From: Stercorarius parasiticus
Lineage: Eukaryota > Chordata > Aves > Charadriiformes > Stercorariidae
Direction: 5' to 3'
DNA: 64,000 nucleotides
NCBI GenBank assembly: GCA_013396915.1
Contig: VWZL01000601.1
Coordinates: 62,001 to 126,000, forward strand
Under the pieces are notes generated by a model, which saw only the letters and a list, made by a program, of their open reading frames with translations, searched no databases and was not told the DNA's origin. The position numbers and the translations under genes were made by a program. This document shows positions 23,950 to 37,316 of this stretch, one piece after another; within the stretch, counting starts at the first letter, position 1; every line of letters begins with the position of its first letter.

Positions 23950-24478
23950 CCCACAAAGCAGAGCTCAGTGTCCCTGTCTGGCGCTTGTGAGGCTGCACCT
24001 TGCGCTGTATGAGCTGTTGTACATGAGGCATAATGACAAACTGGAGCGAGTCCAGCAGAGAATCAACAAAATGCACCATGGGTGGAACATGTGAAGTATA
24101 AGGAGACCCTAACAGACTTGGGTTTGTGGAGCCTGAAGCAGAGAAGGATATGGGGCAGGAGGTGGGGCAAAATGTGCTGTCTTTAACCCCCTGATGAATG
24201 TTATGGAGGAGATGGAGCCAGACTCTTCTGAGAGGTGCCCAGAAAAAGGGAGCAAGGCAAGGAGATGGAGCAGGGAGAAGGAGGATTTTTACCATGAACG
24301 TGGCACAAGCTGCCCCAAGAGGCTTTGGGATCTCAGTCCTTAGAGGTCTTCACAGCTCTAGGGGAAAAGGCCCCGAGCGACCTGGGCTGGCTTCAGAGAT
24401 GGCTGTATTTGGAACAGGAGATTGGACTAGAGGTATCCTCCTGAGGTGCCTGCCAACCCCATTTATTTTACAATCCTA
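23950..24478 (+). mobile_element. Old CR1 3' fragment
   Basis: Diverged CR1 sequence with recognisable blocks: GCTTGTGAGGCTGCACC, GAGCGAGTCCAGCAGAG, GATGGAGCCAGACTCTTCT, CTTAGAGGTCTTCA and the tail GGTGCCTGCCAACCCC. The terminal repeat is degraded (ACAATCCTAG). Divergence is greater than for the other CR1 copies here, so it is probably among the oldest insertions in the window. Confidence 0.75.
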
Positions 24479-25123
24479 GTATGCTAGATAAGGCCTGGTA
24501 GACATTTCAGAGCAGTGGAAGATTTTAATAAAGGACCCACTAGGGTGGAGTTCATCCCACCTCATTCCAGGCCTTGGTGTCCCTCTGTGGTGCTGAGGAG
24601 TCATGTTATATTTTAGTTCATACCTTTACTGTCAAAGTTAAAAACTTAAAAACTTTATTTTTTTGCTAACTCGTTCACCAGACAATTTCTTAATACCTGA
24701 CTTGTAGAAAAATATTTCTGTCTACTAATTCGCTAGTACACCATGGGAATCCTCATTTTTATATACTTGTGAAAAGATTGTTTTCAGAGATGTTACAGTA
24801 CTGCAGATAGTTAAAAGAACTTTGACCTTTCATATGAAATTAGAAAATGAATTTTTCAGCGCTCTGCAGAAACTTTATTTTCAGTATACACAAATACAAT
24901 GAACACAAACACACAAATAAGACGAAACTTGATCTGTTCCTGCTTCACTAGTAGAAAATAATGAGATATCAGCAGAAAAGCAGTGAACTATAGCTGTATT
25001 TTTCAACAAATAGGAGTGTCATTCATCTCCTTTCCTTCTTATTCTTAATACTATATTCAAGTAGTCGTTCTTGGATATGGTTCTTTGTATAAAAGTGAAG
25101 CCAATTATAGGAAACTAAGACTT
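24479..25123. other. Gene-free stretch
   Basis: AT-rich, no exon or repeat recognised. The first 120 bases (to about 24600) are slightly GC-richer and may be an unrecognised continuation of old repeat sequence. Confidence 0.55.
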
Positions 25124-25273
25124 TTAGAATCTTAGAATCATAGAATCCTCTCGGTTAGAAGGGACCTTTAAGATCATCAAGTCCAACCATCAACCGAGCA
25201 CTGCCAAAACCACCACTAAACCATGTCCCTCAGCACCATGTCTACCCAGCTTTTAAATACCTTCAGGGATGGC
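25124..25273 (-). mobile_element. CR1 3' tail
   Basis: On the plus strand AGAATCATAGAATCC, GAAGGGACCTTTAAGATCAT and AAGTCCAACCATCAACC are followed by the CR1 3' UTR, including CACTAAACCATGTCCCTCAG and TTTTAAATACCTTCAGGGAT. This subfamily (3' UTR with AAACCATGTCCCTCA) also appears at 54.9 kb in the opposite orientation. It is heavily 5'-truncated. Confidence 0.9.
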
Positions 25274-26535
25274 TGGATTTTTCCAAGATCTAAATTCTAC
25301 CTACTCAACAGAACATGACCTTTTTTTTTTTTTATCTTTTTATTTATTTTTTAAATCTGGTCCCAAACCGGAAATGGCATTTTCCTATTCATGTAACTTT
25401 ATCAGTATGTGCCCTCACAAGCTGTTCATGTTCAGGGAAAGGTCATATGAAAGCATGAAACCGAAAGGGTAAAAGGCCCTTTCAAGAGTGGGTGGAAAAT
25501 GCTTTATGTGTCTTGCAAATGGACAAAACTAATTTGCTCTCTAAATGTGTAAAATTAATAAAGTTCATGTAGTGTTTCCAGTAAAAAGTGTTGGAAGGTG
25601 ACTATTGACATTCCATAGCTGGGTAAAACAGAAAATTTCCTTCAGTAAACTTAGCACATTCTCAGGAAAAAAAAAAAAAAGGGAATACTAAATACTGTCT
25701 TCAGTAATAATCTACAGAGAAACTTTCTCTCACCTCCCTGTGTTCTGTAAAGTTTCATGTAAAAGCTGCATTTATAATGGAGGGGGGGGTTTAGCCTTTG
25801 TAATAAGACTTTATGTAAATACCCTTTTGGTTCAATAAGTGTCATAGCAACCTACTATATTGTTTAAACACATTGGACAAATCTGATAAAAATTTCCATC
25901 TGCAGTCCACAGAATGCCAACACATACCCTTGCATACAATATTTCACATGTTTGATTTACTCTGCTCATAGCTTTTATGACATCTGTTTCCTCAGTGATG
26001 AACTACTGCAGTGTTTTTTTCTTAAAATGTAACATAGCTGTGAAAGAAGTTTCCCAGAATATTAACACTCAATTAACTTCCATGGCAATTTTTCTTTTTT
26101 TTTTCTTTTCATTGTTTAAGTAATAAAATACAGCTGATATTAATATGACCTGTTCTTCCTCCGAAACCCAAACTGGAAGAACAAGTAGTATTTTACCATG
26201 CGCCTTTTCAACTATCTTAACAAAATGTCATTCAAAGAAAATTAAAAAAACCCTACATGCTAACGAATCCCTTGTCCTCAAATTATGGTATCACAATATC
26301 CCTTATTGTCTTTATAGACAACGAGAGAGTAATTTCTAGCCTTGACTGTGTATTACCTCATTGGCTTGAGCTACTGAAATGTGGCCCTGCAAGAGTTCCT
26401 TAACCTATACCTAAACTGAGAGCTCAGGAACACTTTCTGAGTTCCGGATTCAGGTCTGAGTCTTACCTATGCTACTCCTTACTGTGTTACTCCTCCTGAG
26501 GACAAGATACATTTTTTTGCTAAATCCATTCCTTT

Positions 26536-26613
26536 ATTTCTTAGGTTTTTTGTGTTGGTTTGGGTTTGTGGTTTTTTTGGTTTTGTTCTGGGTTTGTTTT
26601 GTCTTTTTTTTCA
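26536..26613 (+). repeat. T/G-rich low-complexity tract
   Basis: Irregular alternation of TTTG, GGTTT and GGGTTTG units on the plus strand. It gives a Phe/Val/Leu/Trp-rich spurious open frame (26469-26669) that should not be read as a membrane protein. Confidence 0.75.
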
Positions 26614-27945
26614 TTGGAAGAAAACCCAGACACTCAGGAAGAATTTCAGTTCTGTGCTCCACACTTTGATCAGCAGATCAGGTTTGAAGGAGAGGCTTTG
26701 AATTTGCCTTTTCTGGACTAGATAATCATTCACACTAACCAGTTTCCCTCCTGAATTTCTGCCAGTTCTGGTGAAAACCACGCAATAAATCAGTAGCTAG
26801 CGATAAATTAAACTCATCATGTAATTTGGGCAGCCTCGCGTACGTTCTGCCTACCAATCCATCTCCTGCAGAGCTGCTTATGCCATTTCAGAATTTCCAA
26901 CAGCTTAAAGTACACATGGCAGTTTAAAAGATATGCCAGATGAATAATTCATTATTTCCCTTCTGAACCAGCCCATATGTGATAGTGGTCTGAGGTACAG
27001 GACAGAGAATATTCATTTTTTTCATTATAACAAGATTAAGATCTGATGTTTTTACAAGTCATCTGTAAGACCATATGGAGCCTTAGACCCCCAAAATGGT
27101 AAATGGTTAACTTAGCAGCAAGATCTAAAATTTTCCCCTTTTATCCGGGAACACAGTGAGTTGCAAGAGCTCTTCATCTGCAAGTTTGATTTTCAGACAT
27201 TCTCATCAGTAAACCATTTCCTAAGGAGTCATGCTACAGCATAGACAGCATGTGCAGGTACCATAACGTCTAGTTATGGTTTATGAGTTTACTTGGTGTT
27301 GCTAAAGGTGATCTGAAAACTTAATAATGCATCTCCCCAAAAGAGAACTGATCAAATCTTAACGTGTATGCTACTATGACAAAAACCCTTTACCTTCAGA
27401 AAGTCATTGTGTGAAAGTCAGTGTGAGTAGATCGATTTACCCAGCGTCCTTTTTTCTTCCAGAATTCCAATTTTTTCAGAGATTACTACGATTCCAATAC
27501 AATATAGATTTGATTTGCTTTTGAAACCATGTCAAGTAGGTTGATTCAAGCTACAGTCTAGAAGTAACGACACATTTTTCATTCTTTTCCATTTTACCTT
27601 TTTGTGGTGAAGTATTGTTTAAATTAAATTTTGTATTTTGATTTTAACATACCTCCTGATTCCACTCAGCAGCTTCAGGATAAATTAATAGCTGATGTGG
27701 TAAAAATTAAACTATCCAAACTGAGAGCGTAAAACTTCTACATACTCTCATATTTCACTTCAGAACAATTAAAGATAAATTGATTTATTGATTTATTTAG
27801 AATACCATACATTTAATTGTAATATTAATATATTCCCAAATTTATACTCTCTTTGCATAGAACATAACAGAAATAACTTCTGTCATTTGACAGATCAATG
27901 TTTGAATTCCTGTGGAATGAAGAGAGGTGGTGTTTGCTCTTTTTT

Positions 27946-28001
27946 TGTGTGGAGGTGTTGGGTTTTTTGGCTGTTTTTGGTTTATGTTTTTTTTTTTTTT
28001 C
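27946..28001 (+). repeat. T/G-rich low-complexity tract
   Basis: T runs separated by GTGTGG, GGTGTTGGG and GGTTTATG units, ending in a long T run. Confidence 0.7.
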
Positions 28002-31000
28002 TACAGGCTAAACTCAAAAGTATAGATAATTCATTAAGTTTTCTCATTCAAAGACCAAGTACAACAGACTTTGACAAAGGCAACTGATGTCAGGAAGATA
28101 TTCAGCAAACATGTACTGAGACCCATGTTTTGAATCCCAGTTTTATCTTAAGCACCAGGTTTCAAATTAACAGGACAGTTAATTTTTAATGCAGCTTCAG
28201 TCAAAGGACCATTTCCTCATTGAGGAGAACAGCAAAAACCTGCTAGCTCCTTCAGAGTGCGCTTAAGGAAGCCAAATAACGTTTGTTTTCTCCTTCTTCC
28301 TATACAGAAAGGAAAAATATTACATTATGGTGTTGCATGAATGCATTAGACATTGTATGTTAGCTGTATGAGAGTCTTGTTCCAAGGGATCTGCCTGGCA
28401 TGCTGCATACCTGAGTTTGCCATCTGGGTGCCTGAGTTTTAAACGTTTGAAAGTTTTGGATGTCACAAAGTTAAAACTGTTAAATAAAACTCTTTCTGAA
28501 CTGTTAAAAATAGGAGAAAAAATATGTTGAACTTCCTCCTTATAGCTGGACCTCTCCTTTGACCTTTGTGAGAAGTGACCTTCATGCTCTTTAACAGACC
28601 CTGACTTCCAGCTGCAAGCAGCAGTGGAAAAATTTAGTCTCTGAGCAGCCCACCCTAGCCATGGGTGAGAGTTCACTGACATTGGAGCTCTGAGAATTTA
28701 ATCTGAGTTTTTAAGAGATTTTTATAGGTTTTACTAGAACTAGTCTCAGATAAAGGAACCACTTTCTTCTTCTACCTGTCTTCCATTTAAAAAAAAAAAA
28801 AAGTGAAAAAAATCACAGCAGCACAACATACACATTTTGTCGATGACAAGTTTAAGTTTCCCACAGAACAACCAAAGTAATTTGTCCTAATTTTGTGTTC
28901 CTCCGTATTTAAGAGCTCCATACATTGTATCACCTGAAAAACCACAGCTCCTTAGGAAAATCAATATATAAGACAGATTTTGACTGCAGTGAAGTAAGAT
29001 CAGAAAATGGCCTATTATGCTCACTTCAGTAAGAATATTAGAAACTCACTTGAGTTAATTTCTGAATTTTGAAGCTTTCTGTTGCTTTAGCAGTTTTGAA
29101 GTAACAAACCAACCCCTATTATTTATGGTGAGAACCAAATTATATCAACAGTCCATAAATGCATGGCTTCCTGCCAGCTGTAATACTTTGTAATCTGACA
29201 TACGTTCCTATGACGGAATTGTTATTTGTGTTTATTTTTTGTTCTGTTTATTTTCTAAACAATCTTCAGGAAAATATTTTTGTCCGTTTTAATAGAATAC
29301 GCAAGCTATCCTTTAAAAGAAAATTCTTGTTCAGATTTTTACTTTGATAGCTCTGCATTTTTTGATGTCTATAATATATTTGTCTGAAATAAACATGAGC
29401 AACTGTGTTTACCCCTTTAAAATGGAAATAATACTAATTTAGAAAGTGGTTTTGTGTAACTGGATCAGTTTTACATAGCAAGAATGTATGTTATGACAAG
29501 GCAATTGTAGAACAAACTATTGAAGAACAGCTTTATAATTACATGTGAGTATTATTAAATGTGGCCCCAAAATCACATCTCTGGTAAACCCCAGTGTTCT
29601 AAAATAATTCTGCTCCTAGGGAGGTTATCCTAAAAGGAGGCATCTTTACAGGAAAGCTCTGGAGAAGAGTAGAAGTAGCATAAGGAAGAGGAGTGGGAAA
29701 GAAAACAAGACCCCAGTTTCTATTCCATAGAGCCCCGGTGTCGTCTCCTTTACTGTTCTTTACCATCCACCTCAGCCCCACTCACCCCATTGCCTTCCAC
29801 CTAGCTGGAAGGTGAATATCTTGCCATTGTGCTTTCAGCCCACTTGCTTGCCACTGGAACATTTAATTTTATCTGCACTGCTAAGAAGCCTTAAGCTGTC
29901 TGTAGAACTGTTAGAGATGGGTTTAATCCCCATTGAGTCTGATAACTTTAAGCACTCTCCTTCACTGCAGAAATCTGAATTATATTTCTGTCCAAAAGAA
30001 AGGCAGCAGAGTAATTTGTATGCAATGACCTCAGAGGTTTTATGGATTTTATTTTTTTTTAATGTTTTCATGTTTGTTTTCTTTTTCCAGCTAATTAGAT
30101 AAAAGAATAATACTTGAAGGGGAAAACCCTTCAACATATTCTTCAAAAGGCATTTCATTACAGAATAACATAGCTTAGCTGATTTTAAAACTACATGTTG
30201 TTGAGCTCTCTTGAAGTAGTCCATAGTTTGAGAAGAAAAACACAAATACCAGGAGGTTTTTCCAACTTCCAATTGTATGCATTATAGAAAAATATATCAA
30301 AAGATTCTGAAAGATCAGAAAAATCACATCAAAGTGGCATTTCCATCCAAATCAAATGTCCATTCTCAATAGAAATAGATCAAATTATTGAGTTTCAATA
30401 AATGAAATCAGTGATTTGTATCAGCTGAAGACAAGGTCAATGTTATTATGTTAATGGCGGTTAAGGAAACATATCCTTTTCAATAATATTATCTGATAAT
30501 TTTGCTAGTAATACCATTGCCAGTATATATCTCGTTCCTATGTTATGCAATCTTCTAGATTTGTCTCAGTCTTTGCTATATAAAAGAAACACTGCAATGG
30601 CAAAACCTTCTCAGTCCTTTGAACTATTGACACGTGCTTTACTGAAGTACTCTGAAACTTTTCAATCACCTGCTATTAAGTTAGGTGGCAAACTGCTCCA
30701 ATTGCCTGTGTGTGTTCAGCCTTAATAAAACGCCAGTTCTGACAGAGAAGTGAGCTGGTTTAAGGGCAAATTTCCAACCCAAAATTTATTCTTCCACTTC
30801 ATTTTATGTACCTATATATTGTAATGCTGAGATGGTATTTTCACACACAGTAAGGTAGGAAATGTTCGATTTTCCTTATTTTGCAGATAAATACTTGTAT
30901 TACTTTGTATTAGCTACTGTACATTTATAAATGAGTGGCTTAGAATGATCAAAAGCAGTCCATATGGATGACCAGATCCCTCTGTCAGCTACACCAGAGC

Positions 31001-33475
31001 GGCTTTTCTGAAGCACATGGAATTAGCTGAGATTTACACAAGTATAACAGAATCAATTAACTTAGACCCCAGTTTTCAGATAGCTAATTGGAGAAATATA
31101 TGCAGCGATAAAAAATGTTAATTATTGTGGAATAATGTACTGCAGAGAAATAGTTTCTTCTTTCATTCATTATTTTTATTTCCTTAGAGATCATTCCCTG
31201 GACTTTCTTTACCTTAATTACAGATTTTCAAGGCCGGTGCAATCAGCTTTAGAATTTATGTTTATCTATTCTAGTCTTCTTAAGTAGCATACTGTTACAC
31301 TTATTAGATTGAAACTTAAAGAACTCTGTTTTCACTGATGTTATTTTACCTCCTTTTTTTTGTTTTTTAGGGCATATGTTTTCTGTAGAAAAACAAATTA
31401 AAAAAAACCCAAAACACTACAGAGGAAAGAAAAGTCTAAGAAATTCCATATGAATGGTACTACTTATCTTTTCTGAGTCGTATATTGTAATCAAACCAGA
31501 TACTTTTTTTTTCTAAGACACAGTGAGGCATTGAATAAGTAGGGTTAAAAGGATAATGTCAAATATTGGTTTTCTTTAAAATGTATATACATTTATATAT
31601 ATGTATATGTATAAAAGAATCTGCATGAGAACCACTAAAAGTAGGCATTGGACTCTATTTTCCTGAAATTTCCACAGCAGCGATGAGGGTTTGACAAGAT
31701 GGCAGAGCTGTGTGTGAAAAGTGGTTATGTTATGAATTATTATTGATGCACTTATTGACAACTAGCAGTGTTTAATGAAGCTGGAGCTCTTAGAGAAAAA
31801 TAATTCCAGTGCCATTAAATTAACTATCTAGTTCAGGAGGGAGCAGATTATCTTTGATGGGGTGTTGGATATCAGACAAAATTAATGGGGTTCGGGGGCA
31901 ATATTGACCTTCAGGATCTCCCAGGATATGTTCAATAAGTGATGGAACTGCTTCCTACCAGAAAATAAAGGGCTGAGCTGACCTCTTCCAGTCTAGGTCA
32001 AATGGGGACAGGAAATAATTGTGCTAGGACCAGACTGAGCAGAGGCATAAATGTGACTCTCATGTCCTTCAGACTTTTTAAACAAAATTGACCTGCATGC
32101 TAATGAGAAATTAGTCTTAAGGAGACTGTTAAAGAGGACAGCAAACAAGAAAGATATAGCTAAGGCACCTTAAAGAAACAAAGTAGAGGAAGAAATTAGG
32201 AGGCAAAGTATCGGCTAGGCTCCTTCATGTCTGGCTTGCTGTAATCTTCCCAAGGCTGAAAACATTAAGTTCCCAGCTCTTCAGAGATGATTCCCAACCA
32301 AAGACCAAAGAGGGATTCCCATCCCTAGTTTCTGACCAGAAGAGAAGAATGAAGCTATGCTTGTACTGTACGGCCTGAAGGTGACTCCCATTTCCCATGC
32401 CTGAGTGTGCCCCCTGCTTGCATCCCTATTCCAGATTTCTCACTTGTTACCAGAGCCCTTTCTGGCCTCTGCATCCAAATTGCCATGTTACTTTCCAAGA
32501 AGATTCGGAACAGAGTGTTTGACAGGTGAGAAAGGTTGGAGTACGTCCCAGCACTGCCCAGTGTGGGCACAGCCGGATGTAAGTAGTTCCCAGGAGCAAA
32601 ACACAGAGGACACTGGCTGGGCAAACACGACACACGGAAAGGGCAGAAAATTAGTACTTCTAACTTGCAAATAAGCTGGGCCTGCTTGAAAACTTTGGCT
32701 TATTGAGACATGTGGTGGTATTTTCACAAATCTTTTCAAGTGTTGTGTTCCTTCTGGCCAATAAAACTCTCATTGCTTTGAAAAGCTGACTGTTTCACAC
32801 ATCCTCTGAGAGGACGGGCAGGCAGTAAAACCAATGGTGTATGTCTAGTTAAAAACTAAATAATTTTTTTAAAAATGAGAGAAAAGAGACCAGGAATCTG
32901 TTCCAAGTAGTAAAGCAAAGCTGTGTATGTTGTGGGACACCGAGTGACTCCTAGATAGCTCCACTTGAGATTGTCTCTATTGCCCCAGGCCTGTAATTAT
33001 CAGAGGATGGGAACAAAGCTGTTGTGAAGAATTATACAGAAGAATTACACAGAATTACACAACCCCAATAACCCATTTCAGTCATGTCGCTTTTAATGTC
33101 TTACTAAACTTGCAACCACCAATCTCAGGGCATTATTTTGCACTGAAAAGAGACTCCATTTCCACTGGACATTTTCTCTTGAAGTTAATCCTTCTCTTCA
33201 CATTAAGCCCCTGGCATTTTATAGAATTTTTAGGAATAAATATATTGTTTAGAAATTTGTAATTTTTATTTGCTACCAGATATTATTTAATCAATCATTC
33301 AAGTGATAGATGTATAAAGCCTGTGTTATCTGTGTGGCTGGAGATATCAGGTCCTCCATAGATATTATAATTTCAGTATTTTAATTTGTGTATTTCCTCA
33401 GTCTTAGTAGTCTATTATTTTTCACATTAAAATAATTTGACGTATTTTAAGACACTTAAGAGTGTGACAAGTCCT

Positions 33476-33866
33476 CCACCTGAGGGTGAAGGATTGGCAG
33501 AAACCATGTATGATGACCTGACTGCAACCCCCATTCCCCATCCCCCTGAACCGCCTGGGGGGAGGAGGTAGAGAAAATCGGGAGTAAAGTTAAGCCCAGG
33601 AAGCAGGGAGGGATGGCAGGAAGGTGTTTTAAGATTTGGTTTTATTTCTCTTCATCCCACTCTGATTTGATTGGTAATAAATTAAACTCATTTCCCCAAG
33701 TCGAGTCTGTTTTGCCCGTGATGGTAATTTCTAAATGATCTCTCCCTGTCCTTATCTCAACCCACAAGTTTTCATTATATTTTCTCTCCCCTGTCTGGCT
33801 GAGGAGGGGGGGTGATAGAGCGGCTTTGGTGGGCACCTGGTGTCCAGCCAGAGTGAACCCACCACA
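33476..33866 (+). mobile_element. LTR, 3' portion, avian ERVL-like
   Basis: The right part is typical of an avian LTR. AATAAA at about 33676-33681 could be the polyadenylation signal; CTTATCTCAACCCACAAG and TTTTCTCTCCCCTG follow, then a GGAGGGGGGGTGATAGAGC stretch, ending TGAACCCACCACA at 33866. The left edge is not a clean TG start, so the 5' part of the LTR is probably lost. However, GTCCT occurs both at 33471-33475 and at 33867-33871, as a target-site duplication would. No internal viral genes adjoin it. Confidence 0.75.
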
Positions 33867-36420
33867 GTCCTAAAGTCCAACACATTTGATTTCCCCCACC
33901 ATGCATCAGTATGTGAGACTGTCTTTGGTTTTGTGAGGAAATCAGTTCAAATTAGGTGGAAATTTTTCTTGTTTTTATTTAAATGCAAAACAAAACAAAA
34001 GAAATACGCTAACATAGTAAAAATATTATGTATATTATAATAATTTTGTGTAAAACATTAATGATGACAAATCCCACCCAATAGAACTGTAATTTAATGG
34101 AAGTCAGGTATCGAAATAAGTGGTATATGAGACAGAGCTCTCAGGGGAGAGTGTAGCTAACCAGGATTTTAATTTCTGAAGCAAGTGTTTGACATAGCTT
34201 ACAGTTCTTAATTCTTGTATCTAGCCCCAGATCATTACTTAACATTTATAGCAAACACGTTTCCCTTAAAACAGTTTCCAAAAAAAGTCAGCCTGCATCA
34301 AGTTGTCTTTTTCCATCTCAACATGCTTTATAACTCATTGTACCTGACAGTTCGATCTGATATGCCACACTTTACTCTCTCCATGAGTACTAAACTTAAA
34401 AATACCTTATTTTGGGAATCATAGCTATGGTAACCACAGTTTTTAGAAAGTGAATAATTCACAGAAGTTATAAAAGGATTCAGGCTAAAAGGAGATAATT
34501 GATAATTCCAGTTCTAGTGTGTCCTGGAGAGATGCTGCTTCTCAGATGATGTTGTTTCTTTCTCTGCCTCATGAAATTCATTTCCCCCATAATCATGAGT
34601 AGGTAGATATACAAGTGAACCATCTTCAGGGCACGAAATTGACTGAAACTTTTAGTTATAGGCTAAAACCAAACTTATAGCTGCTTGTTTATCTACAATT
34701 ATTGAAAATGTTCATTAAAACCAACAAAAGTTGCTGGAGATGTAATTAGTTCAATGTATGTGAACTACATAACTAACCTTTCTCAGGCAAAAAATGTTTT
34801 TTGAAGTTGTAATGGATTATTTCGTCCTCTCATGAGATGATAGAGCTTTTTCGGACTCCTTTTCCTCCTGCGTAACACTTTAAGGTTATTATTGTAGAAG
34901 CTGAGAAAGTTCCAATGTCAACAATAAACCTTAGAGCAGCAGTTCCCCATGGGCTTGTCTTTGCCAAGCTTCTCCTGAACCCACCTTCCCTACTTGGTCT
35001 GCTGTGGAAGCTGTAACTAGGATAAAGCATTGCAGGGCCTAAGAAAGAAATGGCCCTCGGGCTCCTGTGAGCGCACAGCTAAAACTGAAGAGCAGCAGAG
35101 TCAGCAGAGGAATTGTTGGAGCCCATCAAATCAAATATCACCTCTTGTTGTTGTGGCTGCCCTCAGGTAGTCTTTCTAAGGTCAGGAAATTTGTTCACTC
35201 CTAACTGTAGTATCCTACACAGCCGGCAGATTTTAAGGGAAAGAAGAGTTGTATGATACTAGATTGACTTTCTCTGGCTGTAGTATCAGGTTATTCTTGT
35301 TGTTCTGAGCAATTGTATCCAAACCAGAAAGGAGCACCTTTAAAAAAGAAAGAAAAATAAATCCCTTTCAGCCAAAAGTCATACGGCAATTAAGTTGCTG
35401 TGAAAGGCCTCCCTCATATAAATCTTAATAATTTCTCCAATTATGTTTGCTATGTTTTGAATGAGGCTGAAACATCCAAGCAGAACATCAAACATTTTAA
35501 ATTATATTTACTGCTTTCAAAAATGCTGAAATGCGTAGGATGGTGGTCATTAAATCGTGATGATGCTTTGCACAATAAAAATAACTTTAAAACCCCCTCA
35601 AACATAATAAACGATGAGCTGAGTGAGATGCACGATAAGATGGACTGTTCATCTTCAGTGGGCATCCCATGTCTATGTTAGTTGGCTGTATCACCACAAG
35701 AAATGGACACTTCCCTTGTGCTACCTGGACCATTTGGCTCTTTGGGCTGTGAGTAGGAGTTAAGTTTCAGCCCTCTGGAATGGAGGCAACTTCCCGGTTT
35801 TTAACAATCTTCTTTTTGGAAGTCAGGAGAGTGAGTTGTTCTGTGGAGAATCAGTTCCAGTTAAATCCTCTGTCAGTAGCAGCACTGCAATATTGTGTAT
35901 GGCTTTTTCAGTTAAGCAGATTGTGGCACTGATGGAAGATAATATGATTATCTTGGTTACATATTTCTTAGCAATAGGGGAGCCAGAAAGCAATGGCAGG
36001 AGAAAACTGGATAATAAATGTAAATAATAGAAGACTCTTAAATATAAGGCATTCTTTAGATTAAATATTAATAATCACAAGTCTCCAACAATGAATAAAT
36101 GTGCTTGTTATTAAGTCCATTTTCTAAATGAAGCTTCTTATATTCGAGGATGCAGTTCACATTCTTCGGCTTTGATCAAACTTATCTCTTAGCAATTAAA
36201 TTAACAGTGTCCTACTTTTTTGCTTCTAAGTATTCTGAAACTTTTTGTATTACAAAGAGGCTTGTTGACATCATAGCTCAGGGGATTGTTTGTCTTACTC
36301 AATTAGAGTAAAATATGATAGTTCTACCAGTACAACAGAGGATGTCACTCCACAGAAATGTACTGAGTGTACATTCATCATACCGGTATCATTAGGTTTA
36401 AAGTATGCTTTTTGAAAGTA
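33867..36420. other. Gene-free stretch
   Basis: AT-rich unique-looking sequence between an LTR and a CR1. Short open frames only (up to 93 codons), with no recognised family. No repeat or RNA gene recognised. Confidence 0.6.
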
Positions 36421-37316
36421 TAGAATCACAGAATGGTTTAGGTTGGAAGGGACCTTAAAGATCATCCAGTTCCAACCCCCCTGCCCTGGGCAGGGAAACG
36501 TCCCACTAGACCAGGCTCCTCAAAGCCCCATCCAGCCTGGCCTTGAATACCTCCAGGGATCCACAGCTTCTCTGGGCAACCTGTTCCGGTGCCTCACCAC
36601 CCTCACAGAAAAGAATTTCTTCCTAATATCTAAGCTAAATCTTCCATCTCTCAGCTTAAATCCCTTACCCCTTGCCCTATCACTACACTCCCTGATAAAG
36701 AGTCCCTCTCCATACTTCCTGTAGCCCCCTTTAGGTACTGGAAAGCTGCTATAAAGTCTCCCTGGAGCCTTCTCTTCTCCAGGCTGAACACCCCGAACTC
36801 CTTCAGCCTGTCTTCACAGCAGAGGTACTCCAGCCCTCTAATCATGTTCGTGGCCTCCTTTGGACCTGTTCCAACAGGTCCATGTCCTTCTTATGCTGGG
36901 AACTCCAGAGATGGTTGCAGTACTCCAGGTGGGGTCTCACCAGAGCAGAGTAGAGGGACAGAACCACCTCCCTCGCCCTGCTGGCCATAATTCTTTTGAT
37001 GCAGCCCAGGATGCGGTTGGCTTTCTGGGCTGCACGCGCACATTGATGGCTCATGTGGAGCTTCTCATCAAGCAACACCCCCAAGTCCATCTCCTCAGGG
37101 CTGCTCTCAAGCCATTCCCTGACCAGCCTGTGTTTGTGTTTTGGATTGCCCTGACCCACCTTCAGAACCTTGCACTTGGCCTTGTTGAACTTTGTGAGGT
37201 TTGCACAGGCCCACCTCTCAAGCCTGTCCTGATCCCTCTGGATGACATCCCTTCCCTCCAGCGTGTCGACTGCACCACACAGCTTGGTGTCATTGGCAAA
37301 GCTGCTGAGGGTGCAC
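36421..37316 (-). mobile_element. CR1 LINE, 0.9-kb 5'-truncated copy
   Basis: The minus strand runs from the RT catalytic box, through the ORF2 C-terminus and 3' UTR, to the terminal repeat. On the plus strand the 3' end is AGAATCACAGAATGG at 36422, then the GGTTGGAAGGGACCTTAAAG block. The 5' truncation is at about 37316, right beside the catalytic-box region. This is the best-preserved CR1 in the window, and its subfamily resembles the copies at 41.1 and 60.5 kb. Confidence 0.95.
36842..37159 (-). pseudogene. CR1 ORF2 C-terminal pseudogene
   Basis: A 105-codon frame encoding the C-terminal part of CR1 reverse transcriptase: [33 protein letters not shown] and [13 protein letters not shown], ending in [17 protein letters not shown]. 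The frame then shifts; the next ORF2 piece (FSLEKRRLQGDFIAAFQYLK) is in the neighbouring minus-strand frame at 36651-36845. Upstream, in a third frame, the catalytic box near 37286-37303 reads FAND instead of the family's FADD. The copy cannot encode an active enzyme. Confidence 0.88.

Larger units (their letters stand above)
25274..33475. other. 8-kb gene desert with low-complexity tracts
   Basis: No exon, RNA gene or clear transposon was recognised. It holds poly-A/poly-T runs (25321-25333, 25665-25680, 28790-28802), T/G-rich tracts at 26536-26613 and 27946-28001, a TATA/TGTATA microsatellite near 31581-31612 and three imperfect AGAATTACAC copies at about 33027-33060. A 145-codon minus-strand frame at 29835-30272 and a 120-codon one at 28320-28682 show no family resemblance. 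A faint CR1-tail-like phrase near 31980 (GACCTCTTCCAGTCT) is too weak to call. Confidence 0.6.

Noticed and set aside
26469..26669. 66-codon frame resembling a membrane protein
   Set aside because: The Phe/Val/Leu/Trp content comes from a T/G-rich tract, not a real transmembrane protein.
31960..32010. CR1-tail-like phrase GACCTCTTCCAGTCT
   Set aside because: Only about 15 bases agree and no terminal repeat or upstream CR1 block accompanies it.
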